A stretch of 64,000 nucleotides of DNA from Lepidonotus clava (GCA_936440205.1 OW387145.1:25113075-25177074); one strand, 5' to 3'; shown: positions 12,100-25,235, numbered from the stretch's first letter. The notes: a model not told the origin generated them from the sequence alone. Numbers and translations: made by a program.

Positions 12100-13390
12100 T
12101 TGGTGGGGCGAGGTCTCTCTGGGACTGGGATTCGGGTCATGAAGCCAGATGGTGCTAATAGGTGAGGGACTCACCTGACTTATAGGTGGTAGACTTTGAG
12201 CAACTCGCTACTGCCACCTCTAGCTCCTATTGACTCTGACTGCTGCTCTTGGAACACACGTGGTTCCGCATAATTGAATCTGACCGGTGACTTTGCTGTC
12301 CAGGGGGGTGATAGAGTGTTGAAAGATGAAGTTTTGATGGACCAAGGGCAAATCCATTACATGTACTTAATTTAGGGGTTTAAAATTAGAAGAACAGAAA
12401 ATTATCATATCGGTATCCCATAGATATAGGACACAGCCTTAAGAATGTACGATTTACATGCAATGTACAAAAAACATGCAATTATGCTCATAATTATATG
12501 ACATAATGTTGCGTTCATTTATCATTTTGCACAAAGTTGCTGCAGTGTCTTCTATAAATGTTGGTCAATGCTATAGAGAAGTATAAACAGAAGGACACTA
12601 GTACTAAAAGAGAAAAAAACCTAGAAAGGAGTTGCCCAGTTGTTTCCGATTACAGCTCTTTAATTCGTCCTCACTCCCATCAATATTCGATTGCCATGGT
12701 AAATCCTGTCAATTTAAACTCTTTGTAGTAGAACTGTTGGTTCTTGTTTCAATTTCCCTTGATACATTTAAAGTCCTGTAGCCAAAAACCTTTAGAAATG
12801 GTACATGCATGTACACAGTGTGCCAGCATGATATTTTAGAAAAATAATAGAATCTGAAAAGAAAGTATTCCAGATTCAACAAACAGCATGTCGCTGTTCT
12901 ACAATATGAGAACAATCGTGTGAGTGGATGGTTACTAGACCACTTTGCCAGACAAAACCTCATCAAAAAGTAGGAAGTGGGGTCAATGGTCTAGTCACCC
13001 ACATAGTTATCATGGGTGTTTTTGTGTCTTTTTTTATGTCAACGTCACAAATTATGTATGAACACTGGCTGGCTTGAAAAGAAGGGTAAATACTCTGATC
13101 TGACACTGGAGGCAAAAAGGTTTGCCCCAATCTATGCTAGGAGGTCAAACATAGAGTCGTGGAGCAATAATAATAGAAATTACCTCTGCCTGCATGATGT
13201 TTCTGTATTATCCTACATAGACCATTTTTACTTTTGGACTGTAGAAAAAAGCCAACTAATATGACCTCCAGAATTTGTCTACTTAAGGCACAGTTTTGTA
13301 TCTATCAAACAACGTACGTCACTGATAAGCAGATATAGAGTGTTTTCTAAAAAATAACAAAATTTCTAACACATTCTTTGGATTGGTTAT
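12100..13390. other. Gene-free stretch
   Basis: AT-rich sequence with only short open frames. No exon, RNA gene or repeat boundary was recognised. Confidence 0.5.
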
Positions 13391-13395
13391 GCTAA

Positions 13396-13603
13396 AGCCC
13401 CATACCCACTAGGCGATTTGGGCCTCGTCGCCTGTCAGTATGCTACATTGAAATGAACAGGTTTGATAAAATCGTCAGGCAAATCGCCTGGCGATTTTCC
13501 CAGAGATTCAGATCAAACATGCATATTTCAATAAAACATACTGACGGGCGATCCAGGGAAAATACGATCGCCCAAGCCCAAATCGCCTAGTGGGTATGGG
13601 GCT
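13396..13603. mobile_element. PIF/Harbinger-like MITE, 208 bp
   Basis: The element begins AGCCCCATACCCACTAGGCG and ends with its inverted complement. The terminal inverted repeat is about 28 bases and apparently perfect. TAA stands directly on both sides (13393-13395 and 13604-13606) and fits a 3-bp target duplication of the TWA type used by PIF/Harbinger transposons. There is no coding capacity. The inner part has shorter internal inverted copies of the word GGCGATTT/AAATCGCC. The intact inverted repeats and clean duplication suggest a fairly young insertion. The boundaries are seen; the superfamily is inferred from target-site length and sequence. Confidence 0.85.
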
Positions 13604-13853
13604 TAAGGATACCTATAAATGTAATACGATAACTATTCATAAACTATGTATCTCGAGGAGAATATTAATTAATACAGTTAAGTTTGGGAAAGTAGAGAAA
13701 TGCTTCATATATGATTACTCTATTTGATGAGCTGACAGCATTCCGTTTCCTTTTGTTTCTTTAAAATGAATATGGAAATAAGTGTGTCATCATTGGTACT
13801 TTATGTGTGCTTCATTGTGATTGCCAATTCTGAACCTGTTTTGGTATTTTCTA

Positions 13854-14490
13854 CACTGAAAACACAGAGTTGTCAAAAGTGGTGCCAAAAACGACAACCC
13901 AAGGTTGTTACAGGCTGTGTCTGTGTCTGTTAGACAAAAAATCTTATTTATGAATATTTTCATGTTGTAGATATCATAGTCCTTATATTGGCTTCCTATT
14001 ATGTTATTACTAGTTATTAGGTATGGCCATTACATATAGGAGGCCTATGAGTTGTATGGTTTTGACACCATTCACTTACAACACTGGGTTGATATAGACA
14101 GAGGCCATGACAACCTTGGGCTGTCATTTTAGGCACCATTCACTTACAACCCTAGGGTAGTCAGGCAGGACATTTGACTTCTCATTTTCTTCTGTGACAA
14201 CCCTATGACAACCCGATCTTCATTTTTGCTTCTCTGATGACCTTTTTGGCCCAAAGTAGTCAGGAGAAAATGACTACCTTTGGGTTGTCATCCAGCCTCA
14301 AAATTCACAATGACAACCCTCTGACCGCCCCAAAATTGTCAAAGGAGTATCACAAGGTTGTCACACAGCATTGATGGCCTGAAATGAGCCCTGTGATAAC
14401 CCAAAAGTCACCTATGAAAGCCCAAATGTGACCAGTGACAACCCTTTGACCACTTTACAGTGGCTCTCTAACGACTTTGTGTTTTCAGTG
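13854..14490. mobile_element. Non-autonomous DNA transposon with CACTG ends, 637 bp
   Basis: The ends are inverted: CACTGAAAACACAGAGT at the left, and the complement of CACTGAAAACACAAAGT at the right. TA flanks both ends (13852-13853 and 14491-14492), consistent with a TA target duplication. The interior carries many diverged copies of a GTTGTCA/TGACAACCC word in both orientations and no open frame. CACTG ends suggest the CACTA/Mirage/Chapaev (CMC) group. Tc1/mariner is the alternative because of the TA target. It shares its first five bases and the TA flank with the 851-bp element about 4 kb away, but the interiors differ. Confidence 0.8.
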
Positions 14491-14492
14491 TA

Positions 14493-16506
14493 AAATGCAT
14501 AATATATGGTCAAAATTCAAACGCACTCCCATGTCAGACACATACCTATTTATTAGAACGTTCCGATAAATGAAAGGGGGTTAAAAAAACTTATCAGAAA
14601 AGCATGCAATTAGTTAGTGCGATGCCTTATCAACTGCCACGAACAATCAATTATATTTTGCAAACATGACAACCACCAAAAACTCTCCGAGTCTGGGTGG
14701 TTGTGTATTCATTATACAACTGGGAATCCGATCCGAACAAAATTCGTGACATTTTACGTGTATATTTAAATATATTCCACCGCCACCTGTATAAATTGCA
14801 CAGTCTATTTCGGCCCAGAGAAGCTGGCTCCGGGAAGGTGAACCTGTTGCACCGTGCTATCCGATGGTAGGCCGGGGAGCCAGGGAGGAGGCGGCATAAT
14901 CCGAAAAATCTCCAAAGCGGCTTACTTGATCCTCAATGCATCTCTTCAGGACACAGAGATTGTGCATCATGATACAACACCTGTCAGCTGCAGTCTTTGT
15001 CCTCTGTGTGCTCTTCTGCTTTAGGGATTACCTGCGAAGCCTTTCCTGCTTTTGGGGAAAAAACATGTCCACAAAGTCCATTTTCTCAGATAAATGGGCC
15101 GTTATCCCTCTTGGAAATGCTATATTCTGAACTGTGTGGCTTAGAACATAAAAGAAGAGCAATCACAATTGATTGGAATTTGCACTTTCTGTTGGGGTCT
15201 GTCAACACCTTGGTGAGAAATAATCCTCTCTGGCCTATTTATAGGTTGGCTGTATATACTTCGGGATGTTTGTGTAGGAGAAAAATATGAAGGCAATGTG
15301 GTCGGAGGGATTATGTTGAAAGGATCTGTTTGAGATGGGATTGAGAAAGGAAGGTCATATATGGAATCCAGGTCAAGGATTACGATTGATCCCTACATTC
15401 ACCAATGAACCTCTGAGTAGCATATTCCACATGGCAGCTGCATACATCTACAAAAAAGACCCAGTACCAGAACTGCATTTCTCAGGAAAACTTACTTATG
15501 AAGACCTTTGCATTCGTTCATATATTTTGCTAAAAGCAAAAATATCACAGTGCATATTTTACCATGCCATTATGGAGCACTGCTCAAGATGGTCCGTGTG
15601 CTATAAATAGGCCCAGATAACATACAACACCTCCTGAGGCTCCTCCAGACCCTTACTGGAGCGGGACCAAAGAGCAGTGGGCCCTCCTGTGTACATATAA
15701 GTCCGTCAAAAGTCCTGTTTGCCGGCTGCCCAATCAGAACATTGGCAGAGTGTGAGAGGGGAGAGGGGACCAGGTTGAGCTGAAGAGTCAACAGACGTTC
15801 CGACAGGTACCCTGGCCGCCGAGCCCTTTGAAGTTGGCAGAAGCCGCCAGGTAAACAATGCGTTAGGGCTTAGTGATCAGCAGCCCTGGCAATGGGGCAG
15901 GGCAAGAAATTCTTATGCAAATAGAGAAGATCCTTGGCGTGGTGATTGAAGGCCAGGAGTTGTCTTATTTCCCCACTTTCAACACGCCATGCAAATACCT
16001 ATAACTTTGTACATATATACCTGAGTTTGGAGAGTCTGGTAGTGTAAAAAGAACTGTGTCAGCCCTTTGGATCACCCGCGAAAGAAGACTACCTGACTTA
16101 AATTAGGCAAACATCCCTATTAGGTTTCCTTCACAAAGGTATGCTATTTTTCACACTTCCCTTGTCCTATAGAAAGAGGCGCCGACTCTGTTCCTGTGGT
16201 TTTCTTTTGCAACAAAAAACACTTGTATCAATATTATCATATGACAGCTCATAAAGATCATTATCTGAAGCTGGAGTCAGCGGTATGAATTACGACATAT
16301 CTCTTCGGAATTTTGCCTCTAATACATTATGTACATTTATGGACCTAGCCTGAAGGAAAAGTTGGTGTTTTATATTATTATAATTACACAATTTGCTCAT
16401 TCAAGTTTTCTGTGGCCTTTTCTGTGCCAATAGTCACCTGTACAACCAAAGTAAACATCACTCTGTGACGTTTGAAATTTACCTGATCCAAATTTTGTAA
16501 TGGGCC
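14493..16506. other. Gene-free stretch
   Basis: No convincing exon or RNA gene. CACCGCCACCTG at 14778-14789 is a good CTCF-core match in reverse and is followed by a TATAAA-like word. Short open frames at 14.9-15.6 kb show no domain and no splice partners. Confidence 0.5.
14778..14789 (-). promoter_or_regulatory. CTCF-like site
   Basis: Read on the minus strand, CAGGTGGCGGTG fits the central YAGRKGGCRSYR part of the CTCF consensus at every position. The flanking part of the consensus is not well matched. It is one of eight AGGTGGCG words noted in the window. Confidence 0.3.
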
Positions 16507-16657
16507 GGGCCATTCAGGTACATTAGATGTAATGGAAAGATCACCTTTATGAGAATTTAACAAGACCTTTACAAGGGTCTTTCAGGTGACCTTTAAAAAT
16601 TTGAAAAAGTCACATTTACAAGATCTCTTCATGACCTTTAATGTACCTTAATGGCCC
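16507..16657. mobile_element. Short inverted-repeat element, 151 bp (MITE-like)
   Basis: GGGCCATTCAGGTACATTA at 16507-16525 is matched by its inverted copy at 16639-16657 with one difference. Weaker inverted similarity continues inward. The interior holds several copies of an AGGTCA/GACCTTT word in both orientations. No target duplication could be fixed, so this is either an older MITE or an inverted repeat of other origin. There is no coding capacity. Confidence 0.6.
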
Positions 16658-16659
16658 CA

Positions 16660-17955
16660 AACGCAACGGTTATTAAAGTTCTATTTCCGGCAGTGTGCGT
16701 ATCATTTGATATTTGTAATTTCACAGAATTTGGCAAAGTTGATGGCTAGCAAGCCCAAGTTACGTTTGAAGGTCACCAAAGGTGTGGGGAAACACCTGAA
16801 AGGCCCCGACAGTGTGCATGGGGCGGTGAGCCCCGACCACCTTGAGGACATGGACACCTGAGACCTCCAGGGGAGGCGGACAGGGCCCCCACACCAGCAG
16901 ATCAAACACCACTTTGTTTCATGTAGGGTCGGACACATTGACTGACAGCTGACAAAGAACCAGAGATGGCTTCGACCCTACCTCAGGCCTGAATATATAG
17001 TTATGTATGTATGCAGTGGGATGGTATATATTAGGAGTTCGATGGTGCTGGAATGGTGCTGGAATGGTACTTTTGGGGTTTGTTCTGAACTGATTGGCTG
17101 ATCAAAGAAAGTGATACATTGGCCAGGATTGTGAATGTCCCATATACATCTAATCTCCACAATCTGACCCCGACACACACCTAAAGGTGAGGAATATCAG
17201 GGAGAGATAACCTCTGCTAAAATTTATGTATCCTGAAGTATCATTAAGTTTAGGAGCTACAGCATTTTAAAGTATAGAAAACACAACACATGTGAAGAAA
17301 ACACCGTATTACTTCATGCCAGATCAAATTTCTTTTTGGCCGTTGCCCGGAGCAAGTGTCCAGTCGGTCAGTTTATTAGGTATACCTTAATCCTCCACTC
17401 CAAGACGTTAACGTTATTCAAGATGTGTTTGCGTAGGATTAGTGGTGGGGCCTGGAGTGTGAGGCTCTTCACCTAGATTCTAATTCACTCAGGGCCTTAC
17501 CTGGGGCCTGTTTACCTGGCCTCTGTGTACCTGTTGTCTTTGGCGGCGACATAAAAGGCCCCAAGCAGGTCGGTTAGACACTTGGAAAAAGCCGTTGGTT
17601 CGGATCTTAGAGAGCAAAGTGCGCTTTGCCAAAGGAGGCATTTATCGCAAAGGCTAACATAATTAACAAAATGGCGATTAGCGCACCTCTGACAAGCAAG
17701 CAATTTGGGTGTCAAAACATTGGCTTAGAATATAGGCATTGTCAATAGTTCCAGAGTATTATTTCTGGTATGCAACCCTGTAATTATATATTTTGAGCCT
17801 CTATTTAGCCACGAACATGAACATTTGGTTTAGATTCACATATTCGACGTGATTCAATACCGAACCAAAAATAGATAGGTATCTTGGATCAATTAAAAAA
17901 TCGATTCCCATAATGTAGTTGCATACCACAGAGTGTCGGTCCTCTTGCTTGGGCG
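16660..17955. other. Gene-free stretch
   Basis: No recognisable exon. A short tandem TGGTGCTGGAA duplication lies near 17044-17066. Otherwise ordinary mixed-composition sequence. Confidence 0.5.
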
Positions 17956-17960
17956 GAGGG

Positions 17961-17969
17961 TATAAAAGG
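17961..17969 (+). promoter_or_regulatory. TATA box candidate
   Basis: TATAAAAGG is a strong TATA-box match. It sits immediately after a GC-rich GGGCGGAGG (GC-box-like) stretch and before 200 bases of GC-rich sequence that stand out from the AT-rich flanks. A start site would be expected near 17990. The element is seen; promoter activity is inferred. Confidence 0.4.
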
Positions 17970-18104
17970 CAGGTGGTGGTAGGTGCCTGGGCAGGGCGTC
18001 TGTCTGACTCTGTCCAACATTTGGATCCCGTTAAGGATCCAGTGTCGGCCCCGGGGCACGGCCGGGGATCAAACAGTGTGGGGACGTCGCCCGGTGACAA
18101 CACG

Positions 18105-18194
18105 ATGTCTTCATACAGGTCCCTGCTTGCCGAGATGCCTCATCAAAGGGTCACTCCACATGAGGACGATTACCCCTTTAAAACTACACTGTAA
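18105..18194 (+). CDS. Short frame after the TATA box, ended by a transposon
   Basis: ATG at 18105 is the first ATG of its frame and opens 29 codons, starting MSSYRSLLAEMPHQRVTPHE. The stop (18192-18194) is supplied by the first bases of the inserted 851-bp transposon, so the ancestral frame may have been longer. A weak CAG|GTCCCT donor near 18118 is the only splice option seen. No family was recognised. It could be the remains of a first coding exon or chance. Confidence 0.2.
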   Translation: MSSYRSLLAEMPHQRVTPHEDDYPFKTTL

Positions 18195-19037
18195 GAAGTA
18201 ACTACTGTAAATTTACAGCAAAAGTTGCTGGCAGCAAAGGTTCCAGCAACTTTTGCTGTAAATTTACAGCACTCTTGGTACTGTAAATTTACAGTATAAT
18301 GTACTGTTGATTTCCTACAGCAAAATATGCTGTAAATTTACAGCAGACAGAGTGCTGTAAATTTACAGCAAAAGTTGCTGGCAGCAAAGGTTCCAGCAAT
18401 TTTTGCTGTAAATTTACAGTACTTGCTGTAATTTTACAGTATGCTAAAACAAACATTTTACCACTTTATCTTTATTAATTTCCTTTCCAAAATCCAACTA
18501 AATGTTGGAGAAAGGCTTAATTCCAACCTCAAACCAATGTGTTTAGGATGAGGGATGCATTTATGCTAAGAGTATTAGCAAATACATGCATGGAATGGTG
18601 TTACAATAAGAAACTGCCAATCCAACACAGACCTATGAAGGCAATTTGCTACCAAAAAGGGGTCTCAATCAGACAATTATCTCTGTATCTTGAAATTATT
18701 AAGACAGAGTAGGGATATCTATTATGTGATATAGTGGATTAGTATTTGGATCTCTTTATCACATTTAATTTTAATTGAATATAAATAATTCATCTTGAAA
18801 TATAGTTTTAAGATAAAACTGCCAACGTTTTACTGATGATAAGCATTTGCCCCACCTGGTGGAGAATAAATTTACATGAAAAAGTACTGTAAAATTACAA
18901 AGCTGCTGTAGTTGAGTAAATTTACAGTGCTAATACTGTAATTTTACAGTGGATATTGCTGTAGAATTTCCAACAGTAAAAAGTGCTGTAAATTTACTGC
19001 AAGAACTGCTGTAAATTAACACCAACTTTTTACAGTG
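18187..19037. mobile_element. Non-autonomous DNA transposon with CACTG ends, 851 bp
   Basis: It starts CACTGTAAGAAGTAAC and ends with the complement of CACTGTAAAAAGTTGG. TA is present on both sides (18185-18186 and 19038-19039). Near both ends the palindrome CTGTAAATTTACAG and its half-copies are repeated many times, including the unit TTGCTGGCAGCAAAGG, which appears twice at the left. The middle (about 18440-18860) is AT-rich and non-coding. The CACTG ends point to the CMC group; TA targets leave Tc1/mariner open. It is inserted directly after the TATA-type promoter candidate. Confidence 0.85.
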
Positions 19038-22000
19038 TACAGAAAGTGCAGTAGTAGGAATGGAATTTCAAAATGCGACAATTACTTACAGCTGTTCACG
19101 TACATACAGAGAGGATATGATACCGCTTTTTGAGAAAAATATCTTAAATATTTGCTCGTTTTGAGAAATGACTCAGTTGCTGAAGACAATAATATTACTA
19201 ATAATCATAAATGTTAGACTTTGCTCCGAGTTACACACGTATGAAGGAGATGGGATTGAAAGTGAGATTGGCTTGAAATGCTCAGTCGGCAACAATGTGA
19301 CTGGGGGGTGTTAATAAGAGAAAATCCTTTCATCGTGATTTATTTCATACCTGTTGATTTCCAAGGTCTTATCCAGGCGCGCCTTTATTCGAGATAATGG
19401 CATATGGTGTAGTCCTTAATCTATAAAGATCTAAAGACTGGAAATCTATGAATTATAAATGCATGTTAGGGATGTATAAAATGAAAGACTCTCTGTTTGT
19501 ATTCCCAACGTCATAATGGAACATAATGCATCCTTTGAAGACTGGAAACAGTGTTCGTTATACAGGCCAAGAAAATACAAGTACAGGTCTTTGAAGGACC
19601 CCCCTGTAGGGAGCTCTAAAATGTGTCTCGGCACAGAGGGAGGCCTTTGTAATAGTGCAGAGATCCAAATGATCCTAATCATACCTGTGGGATATTTCCC
19701 CACCTGTCGGTGCCCCTACAGGTGGGCAAGGTACACATTATGGTTACAGGGGTAGACACAACTAGGGAACAACCCGCCTCGCTCTTAACCTGAGTGATGT
19801 GGGGTAGGCATTAGGACTGGGGCTTAGGTGGGCTGGGAAAACTAAACCTTTGTGCTCGTAACACTTGCAAGACAAAACTATATACTTGAGACACTTTCAT
19901 AGCAGCCTCTCAAATACTCGGGTTCCGAGCGTGGTGTCTTCTTAAAGTTGTTGGTTTAGAGTTTCATGGTTTTAGGGTTCACTGACCCGTGGACTTTACC
20001 TCAATGTTCTTGCTTCACGGGGTTCTGTGTTTGAAATAAATGGACTGTATGTTACTTGTGACTTCCCCCCATGAACAGTGGGGAAGGCCGTTTGGCTTTG
20101 TGAGAGGTGTTTGGACGATCAGCAATAATCGTCGATCTTCCTGATTTAGGTGTATCTATAGATCTGGGATATAGATGCATGTCGTTTTGTTACCAACGAA
20201 CAAAAAGAATAGGTATTATAACTGAATCAGGTCAGCAGCACATATATGAGAAAGTACACTTTTCCAAACTGCGAAGCTGCCAAAGGGAATAAATAAAAAT
20301 ACAAATGGCATACAAAACAAACTTTTATTGTGGAAGAAATCATAAACGTACATCCCATGGAGTACACATAGTATGTGGCCTTCATAGATCTAGAAACCAA
20401 CTTTTCTATTCATTGTTACCTTGTTGCAGGATTCCTACAAAGCTTTGGCAAAGCAACGCGCCTGTGAGAAAGAGAAAGTCTCTTTGTAAGCAGACACCCG
20501 AAACTCTGTATGAATTTCGCCCACTTGTACTGCTGCAGACAAGCGATCGGTGACATGCGCACACAGGCCTCGGCTTGGTGGTGAGAACTGATATGTATGT
20601 TTTGTCATCCTGATCCCCTGCAGGCTAGCGTGTTTGGGGCACTTGGTCCTGGCGGAAACTGCCTTATTTGGCTGTTGCTGCAGGCATACCTCATACAAGG
20701 GGAGCACATATAGCATCTAATCCCCTGGTTTGGTGAATGGGGGATGGTCAGCCATGGCCCTGGGCTATAGTTGGCCGGATCTGATCTCACTGTTGTGAGG
20801 AGAGTTGTGCTTGGTGGCTTTCCTCTTGTCTATAAGTAGCTGACATAACTGAGAGATCAGAATACAAACTGTTTTGATAATACAGAACATGTGGAAGCAT
20901 TGTGTGCTGTGTATTTATTATGGAAATGAATTGAATACAAACCTTGTATAAATGAAATACACCATGTTTCTGTTATTTACATTGTGGTCTATGCTCCTTG
21001 TCCAGCAAATACGTAAATACTTTATCGCAGAGGTATAAAAGATGTGTTTGATTCAATTTACCTTGTCTACCCTTTAGTGAAAGTTAACTTCAGGAAATGT
21101 TCTTCTCTTTTAGGTGATGTCAGTGCGAGACTTATTTGAATAAAAGACACATATCAGAGGTAAGAATAAAATGTTTGTTCGTGGACACATAGCAACTAGA
21201 AAAAATATGGGTGTAATTGATTCATTACATGAATAGAATTACACTTACATTAATAGTGTAGTCTACATAAAAGGAAAGAATGGCAATATGTCGTGCCCAA
21301 AATAAAAACCTTTTGCAAATATTTACATTCCGTGGCTTACCCTATACCTTAAATTATGTCACATTTAGATCTATGGATGTCCTTTACCAGACAATCTGAA
21401 CCAACAGGTGAGATATAGGAACACCTGTATATCTATGACATCACTGATGTACGTGCCATTCTCACCACTAATGTCTAGACTAACTAGGGATCGAGGTAGA
21501 GATCATACCTGCGTATCTTACTACCCCTATGCTTATCACCCCCATCGGCAGATAGCCCTGGCTTTGGTCCGCAGCGTTCTGAGATAGGTGTGATAGGACA
21601 GAGGCCCCTTATCTCTCTGCCCAGGTGAGAACAGGTGCTAGTTACCGCACCTCCACAAACAGATATTGTTCTAGTAAAGCACCGGATCGTTCCACATCAT
21701 CACACACTATCTTATCTCTCAATGTGTGAGGTCGTGCCTAATGCTTTGGTTTTCTGAAGGGTAGGATTATTTCACTCTTCAACAAGTCTGCATCATATAT
21801 CTGTGCGTGAGATGCGTCACATCTATAACAGATGTTAGTTAACGTGCTACAGAGGGTGAGAGGTGAGAATGTGCTCAACTACATGAATGAAGACAAATTA
21901 TTAAAAGATATGTGGAAGAACAGTATTTTTTCCATCAAAAGCAAATATGCCAATCTAGAACATGCAGTAGATACGCAATACAAAATCCGAACAATCCCTT

Positions 22001-25000
22001 CAGGACGACGAACAAAGGATATACACACGTTCTATATATTTCCATTTACATGCACTCTCTCTAAGGGTTACGATAAAGTTCTTTATGTGAAAAAATGAAA
22101 ATCTTATGAAAACGCTTCTGTGCGTATATAAAGGATGGACATAATGTTGTTTGGCTAGGAAATACTACGTGCTTGTTGCTTTGCAGTACCATGAAGGCCG
22201 AAGTGTATCAGTTGTCACTGAGGTCTTTTTTTTAAAGGGGAAATCCAAATAGCAGCAAACAGAATTTCATACTTTTTATATCAATATCAGAGGTATATCA
22301 TATTCAGGAGTTTGCTATATAGTCTACAGACATTTAAACCCTATTCAACCTGGCATGACCGACCATCCACGGTGTTATACATGGACAAAAAAGTCTCCGA
22401 AAATCTAAGTGCTTTTAAGGACATAGAGAAGGAATTAGTATGGTCTATATGGGACTTTAGATGTGCAATTTCTGTTGTCATCGTAAAAGTCCAACGAACA
22501 CGAACATCCTGTTTCAGAACACTACTTAGATTTATGTAGCAAACGTCAGAACATATGGAAAGTGTGCTGGTTTACCGCAGAGAAATTATACTCCACTCAA
22601 GGATTTGCAAGCTTGATGGATTCGGTAAGCATGAGTGCAGGTATTATTAGCACCAATTATTTCGAGAATTAGGGCGGGAATTTACATCTGAATTAGCAAA
22701 AGTACAAAGCAATAACAAAGAATAAGCGAGCTGGGGATGGTGAATCTGAGGGGTGGAGTAATAAAAGCCGGGGACAGCTTGTAGTAAGGGATGTCTCTCT
22801 TACTCTGTCCCAAGGGATCTATTAAACCTTCCCCCTCTTGAATACGTTTCAAGTCTTCGCTACCAAATTGAGCCAATTTTAAAGACCTCCCCAGATAAAG
22901 CTGAGTGTTGGTCTCAGCTGGAGGTGGGCACAGCTGGGGTATTGTTGAGCTGACGGCCAGGCCCTCGTCGTGTGAACGGCACCCAGGGATACCAGCCACC
23001 CTTAGTGATCATACAGTGATAAGGCCGGCCTGAGCGTCTGACAATGATTTGAAAATATGGCTAACCTGTGGGTCAACCTCCCAACAGTTACAGGCGCATT
23101 TGGGCGTTATGGAAATGTGGCCAACGTCCTCGTTAAATGTCTACAATGTCTACCAACTCTCAGTCTGGACATTAATGGCCCTTTTGCTGAAAGGCCTCCG
23201 TCAGTGGTCTGTCTAGCATATTGTGGTAACTTCATCTAATGGATATGATTGCTCTTCACTGAACCTGAAATAGCAAATTATTTTGCTATTCACTTGGAAT
23301 GTCCGTAGGGGAGGAATTATGACTGAAATGATATACGGTCATCTCTTAGGTTATACAAAGTCTAAACCATTTTTCGGAAAGGTTGGAAGTAACTACTTTT
23401 GTTTTGTGCTGCTTAGAACAAAATTCAGATGAAACGCGACAGCAACTAAGATGAATGATGGAGAACAGAAGCGGTGAACAAAGTGGCTCTTGTTTTAGCT
23501 CACGAGTCTTCGAGATGGGAGGTACTTCTAATTGGACAAACAGGGAGGGAGTAAGAGGTTGGAACAAAAAGAAATATTGTTAGCACCTGCACGAGAGAAC
23601 CAGATGCAGTAAAAGAACGTATGAATTGCTTTATGTTGAAAGGAAAGCTATAATTTCTGAGCGCCGACAGAGGTTAAGTTAAATAGGAAATTATGTTTTT
23701 GTTCACATAGCCTGCGGGCCTGAGATATATGTCTGTGATGTACATATCCTGAAAAATGGAGACGTTTTAAAACACGGCAAGAAAATACATTCATCTTTAC
23801 CTACCATAAATAAGAATAGGTGTGGGCGAGGCTGAGCCCCCACAGCGATAATATTATGTCATCTTATCTATACGGCCTGTTATAGCTTTTTAATGTAGAT
23901 TTATATGTTGCTGTCTGAAGTGAGTTGTTAAACTGCATGCTGATTATATATAATACATAACTCATAACAACACTATATTCAAGCTACAAAATAGGGGGAG
24001 GGGTTTACACAAGGAATAACTACACGTACGCGACTACATATGCTATAGAAAATGAAAGTGAACCTCTTCTAGGTAGGTAGAAAGAATAATGTAGAATTGT
24101 AGTATCTGATTCTTTTCTTGGGTTGTTAAGAATTCCTGGTGTGATGCCAGTAAGGGCTGTCGTCTAAAACTCGGATCACGTCATCAGCGGCGTGGCCTAG
24201 GCCAGCTGGACTGAGATGTACCCTCACAGTCTCAGACTCCTGAACATCTTGCCTGTGGCTAACATGTTAGCAGTGTTTAGTGACTTTGGTCAGAACAAAT
24301 AGTAAAGTTGGTGAACAAAGGGGAGCCACTTGCTAGCCATTATTCTTATGATAACCACTCAGAATATTTCAACAAATCTGGCGTCAGACACAAGGTTTCT
24401 GTAGGGTTACAAAAATGTTTCACAGTGATATCTGATCTAGCTTATTGAAGGGAATTGAGGGCTTATAGAAAATAAAAACCTCAAAATGGGCCTATGCTTG
24501 AGTTTCATATATTTAAAAAGTCGTGAGAAGAAATGGAGGGGATCAAGCCACCATGTGCTCCTTTCCGGATCTATCCCTCCTGTTCATTGACAAATCCGAC
24601 AAATTGGCGCTGATCTTAGTTTTCGTAGAATAGGCTAAAATCGTGCAACACCTACACAAAATCTAATTAGGGAAAAGCATGTATTTAAACGCAACGCCAC
24701 CAGCCAAGTTAACCACTTTTTCTCCGCAAATCTGCAATTCCGCTTGGTACGAATGAGATGATGTTTGTGAATAACAGAGTATATATGTTTGTTCTTTGGT
24801 CCGAAATACTGGCGCCATTGCTCCCCAAACTCTGCGTGCCTAAGCCTCATTTGGATCAACACCCACCAGTGAATGTGTGCAAAAAAGGTTATTTTGTACT
24901 CATCCTGGACGGCCGGACCTGGCCAAGTCTGACCATTATGCCCAATCACACCTCCACTGAATCTGATGGGGCATTAAACAGGCCTTATGACCTTTTAACC

Positions 25001-25188
25001 TCCAGTTCAGTATTGGTTTGGCCTTAGACCTGCTTGACCCGCAGCGAGTGGGGGGTGACTAATAGCGACAATGCCAACCAGGTATATGTCATTCTGTTAA
25101 ATATTTGGACAACGCCCAAGTCAGGGAAGTGAGAGGTACGCCTGTGGTTTTTGTCTATACCAGCTTGTCTGGACAACTCGACATGGCT

Positions 25189-25235
25189 TTGACCCTGACT
25201 ATGACCTCTGGCCATGTGACCTCGTGACGTGACCA
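25189..25235. promoter_or_regulatory. Cluster of TGACC half-sites
   Basis: Five TGACC/TGACG words lie within 47 bases: TTGACCC at 25189, TGACCT at 25202 and 25217, TGACGT at 25225 and TGACCA at 25230. TGACCT is the nuclear-receptor half-site in reverse, and TGACGT is the CRE core. A composite receptor or CREB/ATF element is possible. Function is inferred only. Confidence 0.25.

Noticed and set aside
22122-22235. TATATAAAGG followed by a short ATG frame
   Set aside because: The frame is only about 12 codons and ends in a T run. The flanks are AT-rich, where TATA-like words are common.
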